Shown here: positions 1 to 5,704 of the stretch, in pieces
How positions within the stretch are numbered: the stretch's first letter is position 1
Layout: each line of letters begins with the position of its first letter
DNA from: Chloroflexota bacterium
GTDB lineage: Bacteria; Chloroflexota; Dormibacteria; Dormibacterales; Dormibacteraceae
Direction of reading: 5' to 3'
DNA length: 6,566 nt
NCBI GenBank assembly: GCA_005880525.1
Contig: VBFW01000142.1
Location: forward strand, 1 to 6,566
The notes under the pieces: model-generated
Database searches by the model: none
What the model was told of the DNA's origin: nothing
Seen by the model: only the letters and a program-made list of their open reading frames with translations
Made by a program: the position numbers and the translations under genes

Positions 1-26
1 TCCTCGCCGAAGCCAAGGTGATCTGA
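1..26 (+). CDS. etfB: Electron transfer flavoprotein beta subunit, C-terminal end only (partial)
   Basis: Reading from base 3, the frame encodes LAEAKVI and then a TGA stop at 24-26. An ending of the type 'EAKVI' is common at the C-terminus of EtfB proteins, and the next gene is a full etfA, the usual partner in the order etfB-etfA. EtfB and EtfA form the heterodimer that carries FAD and AMP and accepts electrons from acyl-CoA dehydrogenases. Only seven residues are visible, so the call rests mainly on the neighbour. Confidence 0.7.
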
Positions 27-27
27 G

Positions 28-993
28 ATGGCGAAGGTTTGCGTCTACGCAGAGCTCAGCGACGGCAAGCTCAACTCGGCAGTCCCCGAGATCATGGCCA
101 GGGCGCGCGAGCTTGGTGACGTCAGCGTGGTCGCGCTCGGGACCGGCTCCAAAGAGGCGGCGGCAACGCTCGGCAAGCACGGCGCGAAGGTCGCGTACGT
201 GAAAGAGGACAAGGTCTTCGACGACTACCTGGCCGAGCCCGCGACCGACGTGATGCACGCGCTCCAGCAGCAGGACGCGCACGACCTGATCCTCTTCTCC
301 TTCACCACCGACTCGCGCGACATTGCCGGTCGCCTCGCGGCCCGGCTCGGCACCGGCCTCATATCCAATGCCTCCGATATCACCGCGGAGGGTGGGAGCT
401 TCGTCGCCAAGGTGCCCTACTTCGGTGGCGCGAAGGTGGCCTCGATGAAGGCCAACGGCAAGCCCGCCATCGTGCTCATCAGGCCCAAGTCCTTCGAAGC
501 ATCGGAGACCGGAGGCAGCGCCGACGTCAAAGACGCGCCGGGTTCTGTTGGCGACGGCTCGAAGCGCGCGCACATCTTGGAACGTGTCGCCGAGGCCTCC
601 GAGAAGGTGAAGCTCGAGGATGCGCGGGTGGTCATCAGCGGGGGGCGGGGGATGGGCGGGCCCGACAACTTCCCGCTGCTCGAGGACCTCGCCGGCGCTC
701 TCGGTGGCGCGGTCGGCGCAAGCCGCGCGGTGGTCGACGCCGGATGGGTGCCTTACTCGATGCAGGTCGGCCAGACCGGCAAGTCGGTGCGGCCGGGCGT
801 GTACATCGCGGTCGGCATCAGCGGCGCGATGCAGCACACCGTCGGCATGAAGACCTCGAAGGTGATCATCGCGATCAACAAGGACGCGGAGGCGCCGATC
901 ATGAAGATCGCCGACCTTGGCGTCGTGGGCGACGCTCTGAAGATCGTGCCGGCGCTGACCGCCGCGGTCAAAGCCAAGAAAGGCAAGTCGTAG
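28..993 (+). CDS. etfA: Electron transfer flavoprotein alpha subunit (EtfA/FixB family)
   Basis: This 321-residue protein has the usual EtfA length and layout. An N-terminal alpha/beta domain (about 1-190) is followed by the C-terminal FAD-binding domain. FAD-domain signatures are visible: SGGRGMGG from S204, VGQTGKSVRP from V247, GISGAMQHTVGM from G263 and AINKD at 282-286. It would bind FAD and, with EtfB, pass electrons from acyl-CoA dehydrogenases to ETF:quinone oxidoreductase in the membrane, or to another acceptor if it belongs to a bifurcating group. The ATG lies one base after the etfB stop. An AAGGTGA ribosome-binding sequence at 15-21, inside the end of etfB, sits about six bases upstream, so the two subunits are translationally linked. 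No truncation is seen. The paralogue FixB is the main alternative name; the sequence alone does not settle which dehydrogenases it serves. Confidence 0.95.
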   Translation: MAKVCVYAELSDGKLNSAVPEIMARARELGDVSVVALGTGSKEAAATLGKHGAKVAYVKEDKVFDDYLAEPATDVMHALQQQDAHDLILFSFTTDSRDIAGRLAARLGTGLISNASDITAEGGSFVAKVPYFGGAKVASMKANGKPAIVLIRPKSFEASETGGSADVKDAPGSVGDGSKRAHILERVAEASEKVKLEDARVVISGGRGMGGPDNFPLLEDLAGALGGAVGASRAVVDAGWVPYSMQVGQTGKSVRPGVYIAVGISGAMQHTVGMKTSKVIIAINKDAEAPIMKIADLGVVGDALKIVPALTAAVKAKKGKS

Positions 994-1077
994 ACCACGG
1001 ACAGGGAAGAGGCCGAGCGCCTCGCCGCCGAGCGGGCGGCGCTGAGGCAAGCAAAGGACTTTGAGGCCGCCGACTCG
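994..1077 (+). other. In-frame coding-like segment upstream of the glycosyltransferase ATG (CysRS C-terminal-tail-like)
   Basis: The frame of the next gene stays open from the etfA stop codon to its first ATG at 1078. Bases 1000-1077 encode a charged helical stretch containing EEAERLAAERAALRQ and AKDFEAADSM. It continues past the ATG into RARLNDAGWEVLDGPSGSEL. The pattern 'R..KDF..AD..R..L...GW.v.D.p.G' is that of the C-terminal tail of cysteinyl-tRNA synthetases. The domain therefore appears to straddle the annotated ATG, but the frame holds no ATG, GTG or TTG between 994 and 1077; only ACG at 997 and CTG at 1042 are near-cognate. ACG 997 would give a natural-looking (M)DREEAER start, with AGAAAGG at 977-983 some 13 bases upstream. 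A non-standard start, or a base error in ACG, are both possible. Confidence 0.5.
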
Positions 1078-1890
1078 ATGCGCGCACGGCTCAACGACGC
1101 CGGCTGGGAAGTTCTCGACGGCCCGTCAGGCAGCGAGCTGCGTTCACTCCGCGCCCAATCGCCCTCGGGCGTTCCTACCGCGCCGCGTCGGGTCACTCTG
1201 CTGACCGTCGTTCACGGCTGGAAACCCGACGCCGAGCGCTGGCTTCTGTCGGTCTTCACCCACTGCAAGGCTGACTTCGAGGCGCTTGTCGTCGACAACT
1301 CCGGCGACGTGGGGATCGCCTCATGGCTGGACGGCCGGGCGGCGGAGCGGCTTCGCGTCATCCGGCTCGACCCGCCGCTCGGTTTCGGCGCCGCGGTCAA
1401 CGCCGGCATCGAGGCGGCCGCCGGCGAGGTCTGCGTCCTGTTCGACCAGAGCGTCGAGCTGAAAGGCGACGCGATCACGCCGCTGCTGACCGAGCTCGAC
1501 GATCCGTCGGTGGCTGTGGCCGGACCTTTCGGAGTGCGGGCCAAAGGCACGCTCAAGGAGTTCGACGAAAGCGCCGGCCCAGACGTGGATGCCGTCGAGG
1601 GCTACTGCATGGCGTTCCGGCGCGCTGACGCTCTGGCCGCGGGCGGCTTCGATCCGAAGTTCCGGTTCTACCGCATCGCCGACATCGAGTTCAGCTTCCG
1701 GCTGCGCGACCGCGGAGGCCGCGCCGTGGTCGTGCCGGACCTGCTCGTGGTGAAGCATGAGCACCGCCTGTGGGAGGCGACCGAGCCTGCCGAGCGCGAC
1801 CGCCTTTCGCGCCGCAACCTGTACCGGTTCCTGGACCGATGGAGGGATCGCACCGACCTGATGGCCGGGGAGACCCAGCCGCCTCAATAG
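1078..1890 (+). CDS. Family-2-like glycosyltransferase with a CysRS-tail-like N-terminus
   Basis: From the first ATG the protein has 270 residues. About residues 1-24 complete a helical tail like that of cysteinyl-tRNA synthetase, which begins upstream of this ATG; the true start may be near 997. Residues from about 38 form a GT-A fold of the rhamnosyltransferase-like family 2: VTLLTVVHGW, VVDNSGD with D73, GFGAAVNAGIEAAAGE, then EGYCMAFRRADALAAGGFD and IADIEFSFRLRDRGG. Family members move a sugar from a nucleotide-sugar to a glycan, lipid or protein acceptor. The metal-binding position reads FDQSVEL (D123-Q-S) rather than a clear DxD or NPD, and the usual Glu-Asp of the late motif is Ala201-Asp202, so activity is uncertain. 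No signal peptide or membrane segment is visible; it is probably cytosolic. Its link to the flanking etfA and carboxylase genes is unknown. Substrate cannot be predicted. Confidence 0.75.
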   Translation: MRARLNDAGWEVLDGPSGSELRSLRAQSPSGVPTAPRRVTLLTVVHGWKPDAERWLLSVFTHCKADFEALVVDNSGDVGIASWLDGRAAERLRVIRLDPPLGFGAAVNAGIEAAAGEVCVLFDQSVELKGDAITPLLTELDDPSVAVAGPFGVRAKGTLKEFDESAGPDVDAVEGYCMAFRRADALAAGGFDPKFRFYRIADIEFSFRLRDRGGRAVVVPDLLVVKHEHRLWEATEPAERDRLSRRNLYRFLDRWRDRTDLMAGETQPPQ

Positions 1891-1901
1891 AATTCCCATC
1901 G

Positions 1902-3464
1902 GTGGCCGACGAATACAAGAGCCGTGTGTCGGACCTGCACGCGCGCAGGAAGAAGAACCTGGGTATGGGCGGCGCTCAGCGCATCGCCAAGCAGCACGAG
2001 AAGGGCAAGCTGACGGTTCGCGAGCGCATAGACCTGCTCTTCGACAAGGGCACGTTCGTCGAGCTGGGCTTGCTGGCGGAGCAGCAGCCGATTCGAGGCA
2101 TCGAGCCGGCGCCTGACGGCTCACCAGCGGACGGCGTCATCACGGGCCACGGCGAGATCGACGGCCGGCAGGTGTGGGTCATCGCTTACGACTTCACCGT
2201 CATGGCCGGCTCGATGGGCGCCGTGGGCGAGCAGTTCAAGGCCGCGCGCGTGCGCGAGCTGGCCCTCCGTTATCGGAAGCCGATCGTGTGGCTGCTCGAC
2301 TCGGCGGGCGCGCGCATCCAGGAGGCGACGGGCTCCACGTTCGCCGGCACTGGCTGGCTCTTCTACGACCAGGTTGTGATGTCGGGTGTGATCCCGCAGG
2401 TCGCGGCGATGCTCGGGCCGTGTGCCGCCGGCACCGCATACATCCCGGGCCTGGCCGACTTCGTGCCGATGGTCAAGGAGACGTCGTCGATGTCGCTGGG
2501 CGGCGCGCGCCTGGTGAAGGCGGCGACGGGCGAGGACGTGACCGACCACGACATGGGCGGGTCACAGGTGCACTGCTACGAGTCGGGAGTGGGGGACAAC
2601 GAGGTCGACGACGACGCGGCGTGCATCGCGTCGGTGCGGCGCTTCCTCTCCTACCTGCCCTCCAACAACTCCGAGCCGCCGCCGCGCATGCCGTCGGACG
2701 ACCCGCCCGACCGCCTGGTCGATGGCCTCGACAAGATCGTCCCGAGCAACCCGCGCGCCGCATACGACGTGAAGCGGGTGATCAAGTCGGTGTTCGACGA
2801 GGACTCATGGTTCGAGGTCAAACCGACCTGGGCGAAGAACATCGTCATCGGCTTCGCTCGCGCCGGGGGCCACCCGGTCGGTGTGGTCGCGAACCAGCCG
2901 ATGTCGAAAGGCGGAATCCTCGACTCCGACTCTGCGGACAAAGCAGCGCGCTTCATCCGCATGTGCGACGCGTTCAACGTGCCGCTGGTCTATCTGATGG
3001 ACGTGCCGGGCTTTATCGTCGGGTCGCAGGTCGAGAAGGACGGCATCATCCGCCACGGCGCCAAGATGCTCTACGCCACGTCGGAGGCGACTGTGCCGAA
3101 GATCACGGTCATCATGCGCAAGGCCTACGGCGCGGGCTACTACGTGATGTGCGGCAAGGGCTACGGACCGGACGTGGTGGTCGCGTGGCCGTTCGCCGAG
3201 ATCTCGGTGATGGGCCCCGAGGGCGCCGTCAACATCATCTTCAACAAGCAGATCGAGGCGTCCAGCAACCCCGAGGAAACGCGCGCTCAGCTGCTCAACA
3301 CGATCCGCGCGCAGATCAACCCTTACCTGGCCGCCGGTTGGGCGATGATCGACGATGTGATCGACCCCGCCGAAACTCGCCGGGTCATCATCCACGGCCT
3401 CGAGCAAGCCCGCACCAAGAAGGTCGACCGCCCGTGGCGCAAGCACGGCAACATCCCGGTATGA
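1902..3464 (+). CDS. Acyl-CoA carboxylase carboxyltransferase (beta) subunit, PccB/MccB family
   Basis: With GTG at 1902 the product has 520 residues, normal for the propionyl-CoA/methylcrotonyl-CoA carboxylase beta family. It would transfer CO2 from carboxybiotin to an acyl-CoA. The N-terminal crotonase-like domain holds LTVRERIDLL from L37 and GPCAAG at 172-177, the first oxyanion-hole region. The C-terminal domain holds GVVANQPM, DVPGF at 367-371, GIIRHGAK, RKAYGAGYYVM from R406, and ISVMGPEGAVNI. The start was chosen because it yields the usual short helix before the conserved region and lies 11 bases after the preceding stop; the frame is open further upstream inside the previous gene, but that part looks like a shadow. 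GTG 1926 is an alternative. No strong ribosome-binding site is visible. The residue aligned with the specificity Asp of Streptomyces PccB is Tyr414, and 'YGAGYYVMCG' also recalls methylcrotonyl-CoA carboxylase, so the acyl substrate is open. The biotin carrier at 4489 may be its partner; no biotin carboxylase is present here. Confidence 0.92.
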   Translation: MADEYKSRVSDLHARRKKNLGMGGAQRIAKQHEKGKLTVRERIDLLFDKGTFVELGLLAEQQPIRGIEPAPDGSPADGVITGHGEIDGRQVWVIAYDFTVMAGSMGAVGEQFKAARVRELALRYRKPIVWLLDSAGARIQEATGSTFAGTGWLFYDQVVMSGVIPQVAAMLGPCAAGTAYIPGLADFVPMVKETSSMSLGGARLVKAATGEDVTDHDMGGSQVHCYESGVGDNEVDDDAACIASVRRFLSYLPSNNSEPPPRMPSDDPPDRLVDGLDKIVPSNPRAAYDVKRVIKSVFDEDSWFEVKPTWAKNIVIGFARAGGHPVGVVANQPMSKGGILDSDSADKAARFIRMCDAFNVPLVYLMDVPGFIVGSQVEKDGIIRHGAKMLYATSEATVPKITVIMRKAYGAGYYVMCGKGYGPDVVVAWPFAEISVMGPEGAVNIIFNKQIEASSNPEETRAQLLNTIRAQINPYLAAGWAMIDDVIDPAETRRVIIHGLEQARTKKVDRPWRKHGNIPV

Positions 3465-3465
3465 A

Positions 3466-3550
3466 GCCCCGCGCCGCCTGCCGCACAGCCACACCCCTGG
3501 CGGGGCCCTCCCTCCTCCCGGCGACCCTCCCCCTCGCCAACGCACCACGC
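3466..3550 (+). terminator. Candidate hairpin plus C-rich, G-poor (rut-like) tract after the carboxyltransferase gene
   Basis: GCCCCGC at 3466-3472 and GCGGGGC at 3500-3506 are perfect 7-bp inverted repeats around a 27-base loop, starting two bases after the stop codon. A smaller CCCC/GGGG stem (3494-3497 with 3502-3505) competes with it. No T-run follows, so a classical intrinsic terminator is not supported. Bases 3507-3550 contain 28 C against 6 G, the C>G bias expected of Rho-utilisation sites. A Rho-dependent or attenuating terminator between the carboxyltransferase and BKACE genes is plausible but unproven. Confidence 0.3.
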
Positions 3551-3560
3551 GCCAACGAAT

Positions 3561-3603
3561 TTGCGCGAGTTGAAAGGGCGATACAACCCAGCCTGTTAAG
3601 GCC
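3561..3603 (+). promoter_or_regulatory. Weak promoter candidate upstream of the BKACE gene
   Basis: This is the A/T-richer end of the 139-base spacer (3465-3603). TTGAAA at 3570-3575 matches a -35 element well. Eighteen bases later TGTTAA at 3594-3599 is a poor -10. That pairing would place the transcript start about at the GTG at 3604, giving a leaderless or nearly leaderless mRNA, which would fit the lack of a well-spaced ribosome-binding site (TAAGG at 3597-3601 is only two bases from the start codon). The -10 match is weak, so this is tentative. Confidence 0.22.
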
Positions 3604-4488
3604 GTGACCCGAACCATCATCACGGCCGCCCTTACCGGCGTCCTCGCGACCCGCGACCAGTGCCCGGCCATCCCGTACACGCCCCGCGAGATCGGCGAAG
3701 AGGCCGCACGGGCGGCACAGGAGGGCGCGGCCATCGTCCACATCCACGCCAGGACCCCCGAAGGCGGCCCCGACTGGTCGGTCGAAACCTTCGCGCAGAT
3801 CTACACCGAGGTGAGAGCGCGATCCGACGTGATCGTCAACTTCTCCACCGGCGCGGTCGGCGTCCCAGCCGAGCAGCGCATCGCCCACATCAGAGAGCTC
3901 AAGCCCGAGATGGCCGCGCTGAACATGGGCAGCATGAACTACGCGATCTACTCCGAAAGGCGAAAGGAGTTCATCCACGACCACGTCTTCGCCAACCCCT
4001 TCAAAGACATCAGCTTCTTCCTGAAAACGATGAACGAGGCGAACATCCGCCCCGAGCTCGAGTGCTTCGACACCGGCCACATCGGCAACACTCGCCCGCT
4101 CATCCACCAGGGAATCCTCAACCCGCCCTATCAGTTCAGCCTCATCATGGGCGTGCTCGGCGGCATCCCCGCCTCCACCCGCCACCTCATCGACCAGGTC
4201 GACACGCTCCCGCCACAATCGCACTGGCAGGTCATCGGCATCAGTCTCGCCCAGTGGCCGCTCGTCGCCGCGGCCATCACCATGGGCGGCAACGTACGCG
4301 TCGGTCTCGAAGACAACTTCTATCTGGAGGAGGGGCGGATGGCGAAGTCCAACGGCGAGCTCGTTGCGAAGGCCGCGCGCATGTGCAAAGAGCTCGGCAC
4401 CGAGGTAGCGTCGCCGGCCGACGCCCGCAAGCAGCTCGGACTCGAGCCGGCACCCAGGCCCGCGCCGGCCATGCACCGCTCCAATTAG
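3604..4488 (+). CDS. Beta-keto acid cleavage enzyme (BKACE, DUF849; Kce-like)
   Basis: This 294-residue TIM-barrel protein matches the BKACE family, whose founder Kce cleaves 3-keto-5-aminohexanoate with acetyl-CoA to give acetoacetate and a CoA ester. Visible marks are the start TIITAALTG, the zinc ligands His46 and His48 in VHIHAR (same numbers as in Kce), NFSTG at 79-83, LKPEMAALNMGSMNY at 99-113, ECFDTGHI at 153-160, and Arg232-x3-Glu236-Asp237 in RVGLEDNFY, the third zinc ligand with catalytic Arg and Asp. All core residues are present, so it should be active in the cytosol. GTG 3604 gives the standard N-terminus; no good ribosome-binding site precedes it. It follows a 139-base spacer and abuts the biotin carrier gene. 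Family members act on many beta-keto acids (for example in lysine, carnitine or aromatic catabolism), and the substrate here cannot be read from the sequence. There is no sign of the other lysine-fermentation genes. Confidence 0.93.
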   Translation: MTRTIITAALTGVLATRDQCPAIPYTPREIGEEAARAAQEGAAIVHIHARTPEGGPDWSVETFAQIYTEVRARSDVIVNFSTGAVGVPAEQRIAHIRELKPEMAALNMGSMNYAIYSERRKEFIHDHVFANPFKDISFFLKTMNEANIRPELECFDTGHIGNTRPLIHQGILNPPYQFSLIMGVLGGIPASTRHLIDQVDTLPPQSHWQVIGISLAQWPLVAAAITMGGNVRVGLEDNFYLEEGRMAKSNGELVAKAARMCKELGTEVASPADARKQLGLEPAPRPAPAMHRSN

Positions 4489-4698
4489 ATGGAAGTAAAG
4501 GCCGAGCTCGTGGGCAGCGTCTGGAAGATCACGTCGAAGCCCGGCGACCAGGTGGCCGAGGATGACGTGCTCATGATCCTCGAGTCGATGAAGATGGAGA
4601 TTCCCGTGACCGCCCCCAAGGCAGGACGAGTGAAAGAGATTCGCGTCAAGGAAACCGACGTCGTGAAGGAGGGCCAGGTTCTGGTGGTTTTGGAGTGA
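4489..4698 (+). CDS. Minimal biotin/lipoyl-attachment carrier protein (TB7.3-like)
   Basis: The 69-residue product is a single biotinyl domain with no linker or N-terminal extension. The ESMKMEIPV motif puts the biotinylated lysine at Lys35, between two half-barrels (residues about 2-30 and 40-69). It closely resembles the free-standing mycobacterial biotin carrier TB7.3 (Rv3221c type). The role would be to shuttle carboxyl groups from a biotin carboxylase to a carboxyltransferase, most likely the beta subunit at 1902-3464. The ATG follows the BKACE stop with no gap (TAGATG) and without a clear ribosome-binding site, so translation probably depends on the upstream gene. A lipoyl role is unlikely given the MKM context. 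The biotin carboxylase and biotin ligase it needs must be encoded elsewhere. Confidence 0.93.
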   Translation: MEVKAELVGSVWKITSKPGDQVAEDDVLMILESMKMEIPVTAPKAGRVKEIRVKETDVVKEGQVLVVLE

Positions 4699-5015
4699 GC
4701 GAATTGCCGGTCAAGGTCAAGGTCCAGGACAGCGCCAGCCAGGTCGTCTACACGGATGCCGTTCTGATCAACGGCAACCCGCTCGGCTTCGTCCTCAACT
4801 TCGGCCAGTGGGCGCCCGAGGAGCCCGGGCTGGTCCGCGTCTATTCGCGCGTGGGCATGAGCCCCAATCACCTGAAACTGCTCTCGCAGCTCCTGTTGCA
4901 GAACGTGCAGGCCTACGAAGCGCGCTTCGGAGAGATGGTCGTGACCGAAGACCGCGCCGCCAACGCGCACCGCATCGGCTTCGACACTGAGCCACCCAGA
5001 CCACCAGCTCGTTGA
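4695..5015 (+). CDS. DUF3467 family protein
   Basis: This 106-residue protein has the layout of DUF3467. A short beta-rich start is followed by GFVLNFGQW at 31-39 (family pattern 'efvLdFg'), then VYSRVGMSPNHLKLL from V49 and LQNVQAYEARFGEM at 68-81 (family pattern 'sRv.msPeh...l...L..nv..YE..fG'). The last 25 residues are polar and proline-rich and probably disordered. The family's molecular function is not established; I infer none. Its GTG overlaps the biotin carrier stop as GTGA, with GGTGG at 4683-4687 as a reasonable ribosome-binding sequence; a stronger AAGGAGGG at 4666-4673 is too far away. The stop in turn overlaps the next gene as TTGA. It therefore sits in a coupled chain with the zinc-ribbon and RNase H genes. 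No membrane segment or signal peptide is seen. Confidence 0.8.
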   Translation: MSELPVKVKVQDSASQVVYTDAVLINGNPLGFVLNFGQWAPEEPGLVRVYSRVGMSPNHLKLLSQLLLQNVQAYEARFGEMVVTEDRAANAHRIGFDTEPPRPPAR

Positions 5016-5704
5016 GCTCAGCCCAGCTCCTGCTCCGCTATCAGGCGCTGGTCGATCGAGAGCGCGCCCTCCGCGAGTCGATCGCAGCCACCGAGGCGAG
5101 GCTGGAGTCCGACCCCGCCGTCGTCGAGCGCGAGGAGACGCTTGCCTCGGCGCGCACGACACAGGACGAGGTCGCCGTGCGACTGCGCGAGTCGGACAAG
5201 GTGCGCGAAGAACATCGAGCCCGCCTCAGCTCGAGACAGAAGGAGCTGATGAGCGGGCGAATCCGCAACCCGACCGAGCTCTTGCAGATGTCCGATGAGG
5301 TTGCGCATATGAAGGCCCGCTTCGCCGACGAGGAGGAGGCCCAGATGCGAATCATGGAGGACGCTGAGGCCGCCGATGAATCCGTTCGCTCGGCGACCAA
5401 AGAGCTCGAGGACGCAAGACGCACCTCCGCCGAAGAGGAACCCGGACTCCGCACCGAGCTCGCCGAATGGAAGACCGAGCTCGCGGACCTCGTCACAGAC
5501 AAGGATGCGATCTGGGCCCAGGTGCCGCCGCGCGACCAGGCTCTCTTCAGCCGCATCCGCGTCCGGCCTGCGATCGCGCGGGTCAGCGGCACCGAGTGCG
5601 CGGCGTGCCACGTCACCATCACGTCGTCCGGAATGCAGATCCTGCGCAAGGGCGACGCGCTCGTGCAGTGCGAGAACTGCGGCCGCATCCTCGTCGCTCG
5701 TTGA
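5012..5704 (+). CDS. Coiled-coil protein with C-terminal C4 zinc ribbon (CT398/Rv2229c-like)
   Basis: The 230-residue protein has a long, charged alpha-helical coiled coil (about 5-180) and a C-terminal zinc ribbon with Cys196-x2-Cys199 and Cys220-x2-Cys223 in ECAACH and QCENCGRIL. This is the architecture of the C4-type zinc-ribbon family (PF02591; CT398 in Chlamydia, Rv2229c in Mycobacterium tuberculosis). A nucleic-acid or protein scaffold role is often proposed, but function is not settled. The TTG start overlaps the DUF3467 stop as TTGA; it was chosen because homologous coiled-coil sequence begins at once (LLLRYQALVDRERAL). No ribosome-binding sequence precedes it. The stop overlaps the RNase H start, again as TTGA. 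Pairing with an RNase H gene is seen in actinobacteria (Rv2229c-Rv2228c), which supports the family call and a possible link to RNA-DNA hybrid metabolism. Confidence 0.88.
   Translation: MSSAQLLLRYQALVDRERALRESIAATEARLESDPAVVEREETLASARTTQDEVAVRLRESDKVREEHRARLSSRQKELMSGRIRNPTELLQMSDEVAHMKARFADEEEAQMRIMEDAEAADESVRSATKELEDARRTSAEEEPGLRTELAEWKTELADLVTDKDAIWAQVPPRDQALFSRIRVRPAIARVSGTECAACHVTITSSGMQILRKGDALVQCENCGRILVAR

Noticed and set aside
1770..1901. Upstream extension of the carboxyltransferase frame from ATG 1770
   Set aside because: The added 44 residues overlap the glycosyltransferase gene and are Pro/Arg-rich; family similarity begins only after GTG 1902.
3534..3557. Short direct repeat CGCCAACG in the spacer
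   Set aside because: Two copies of eight bases in C-rich DNA are likely by chance and show no symmetry or third copy.
2174..3607. Plus-strand open frame of 477 residues inside the carboxyltransferase gene
   Set aside because: It is a +2 shifted shadow with Arg/Gly/His-rich composition and no recognisable domain.
2805..4476. Long minus-strand open frames (312 residues at 2805-3743 and 362 residues at 3388-4476)
   Set aside because: They lie opposite well-recognised carboxyltransferase and BKACE genes; their translations are rich in Arg, His, Asp and Val with no family motif, as expected of antisense frames in high-G+C DNA.
4666..4673. AAGGAGGG as ribosome-binding site of the DUF3467 gene
   Set aside because: It is a very good anti-SD match but lies 21 bases from GTG 4695, too far for normal use; it encodes Lys-Glu-Gly of the biotin carrier.
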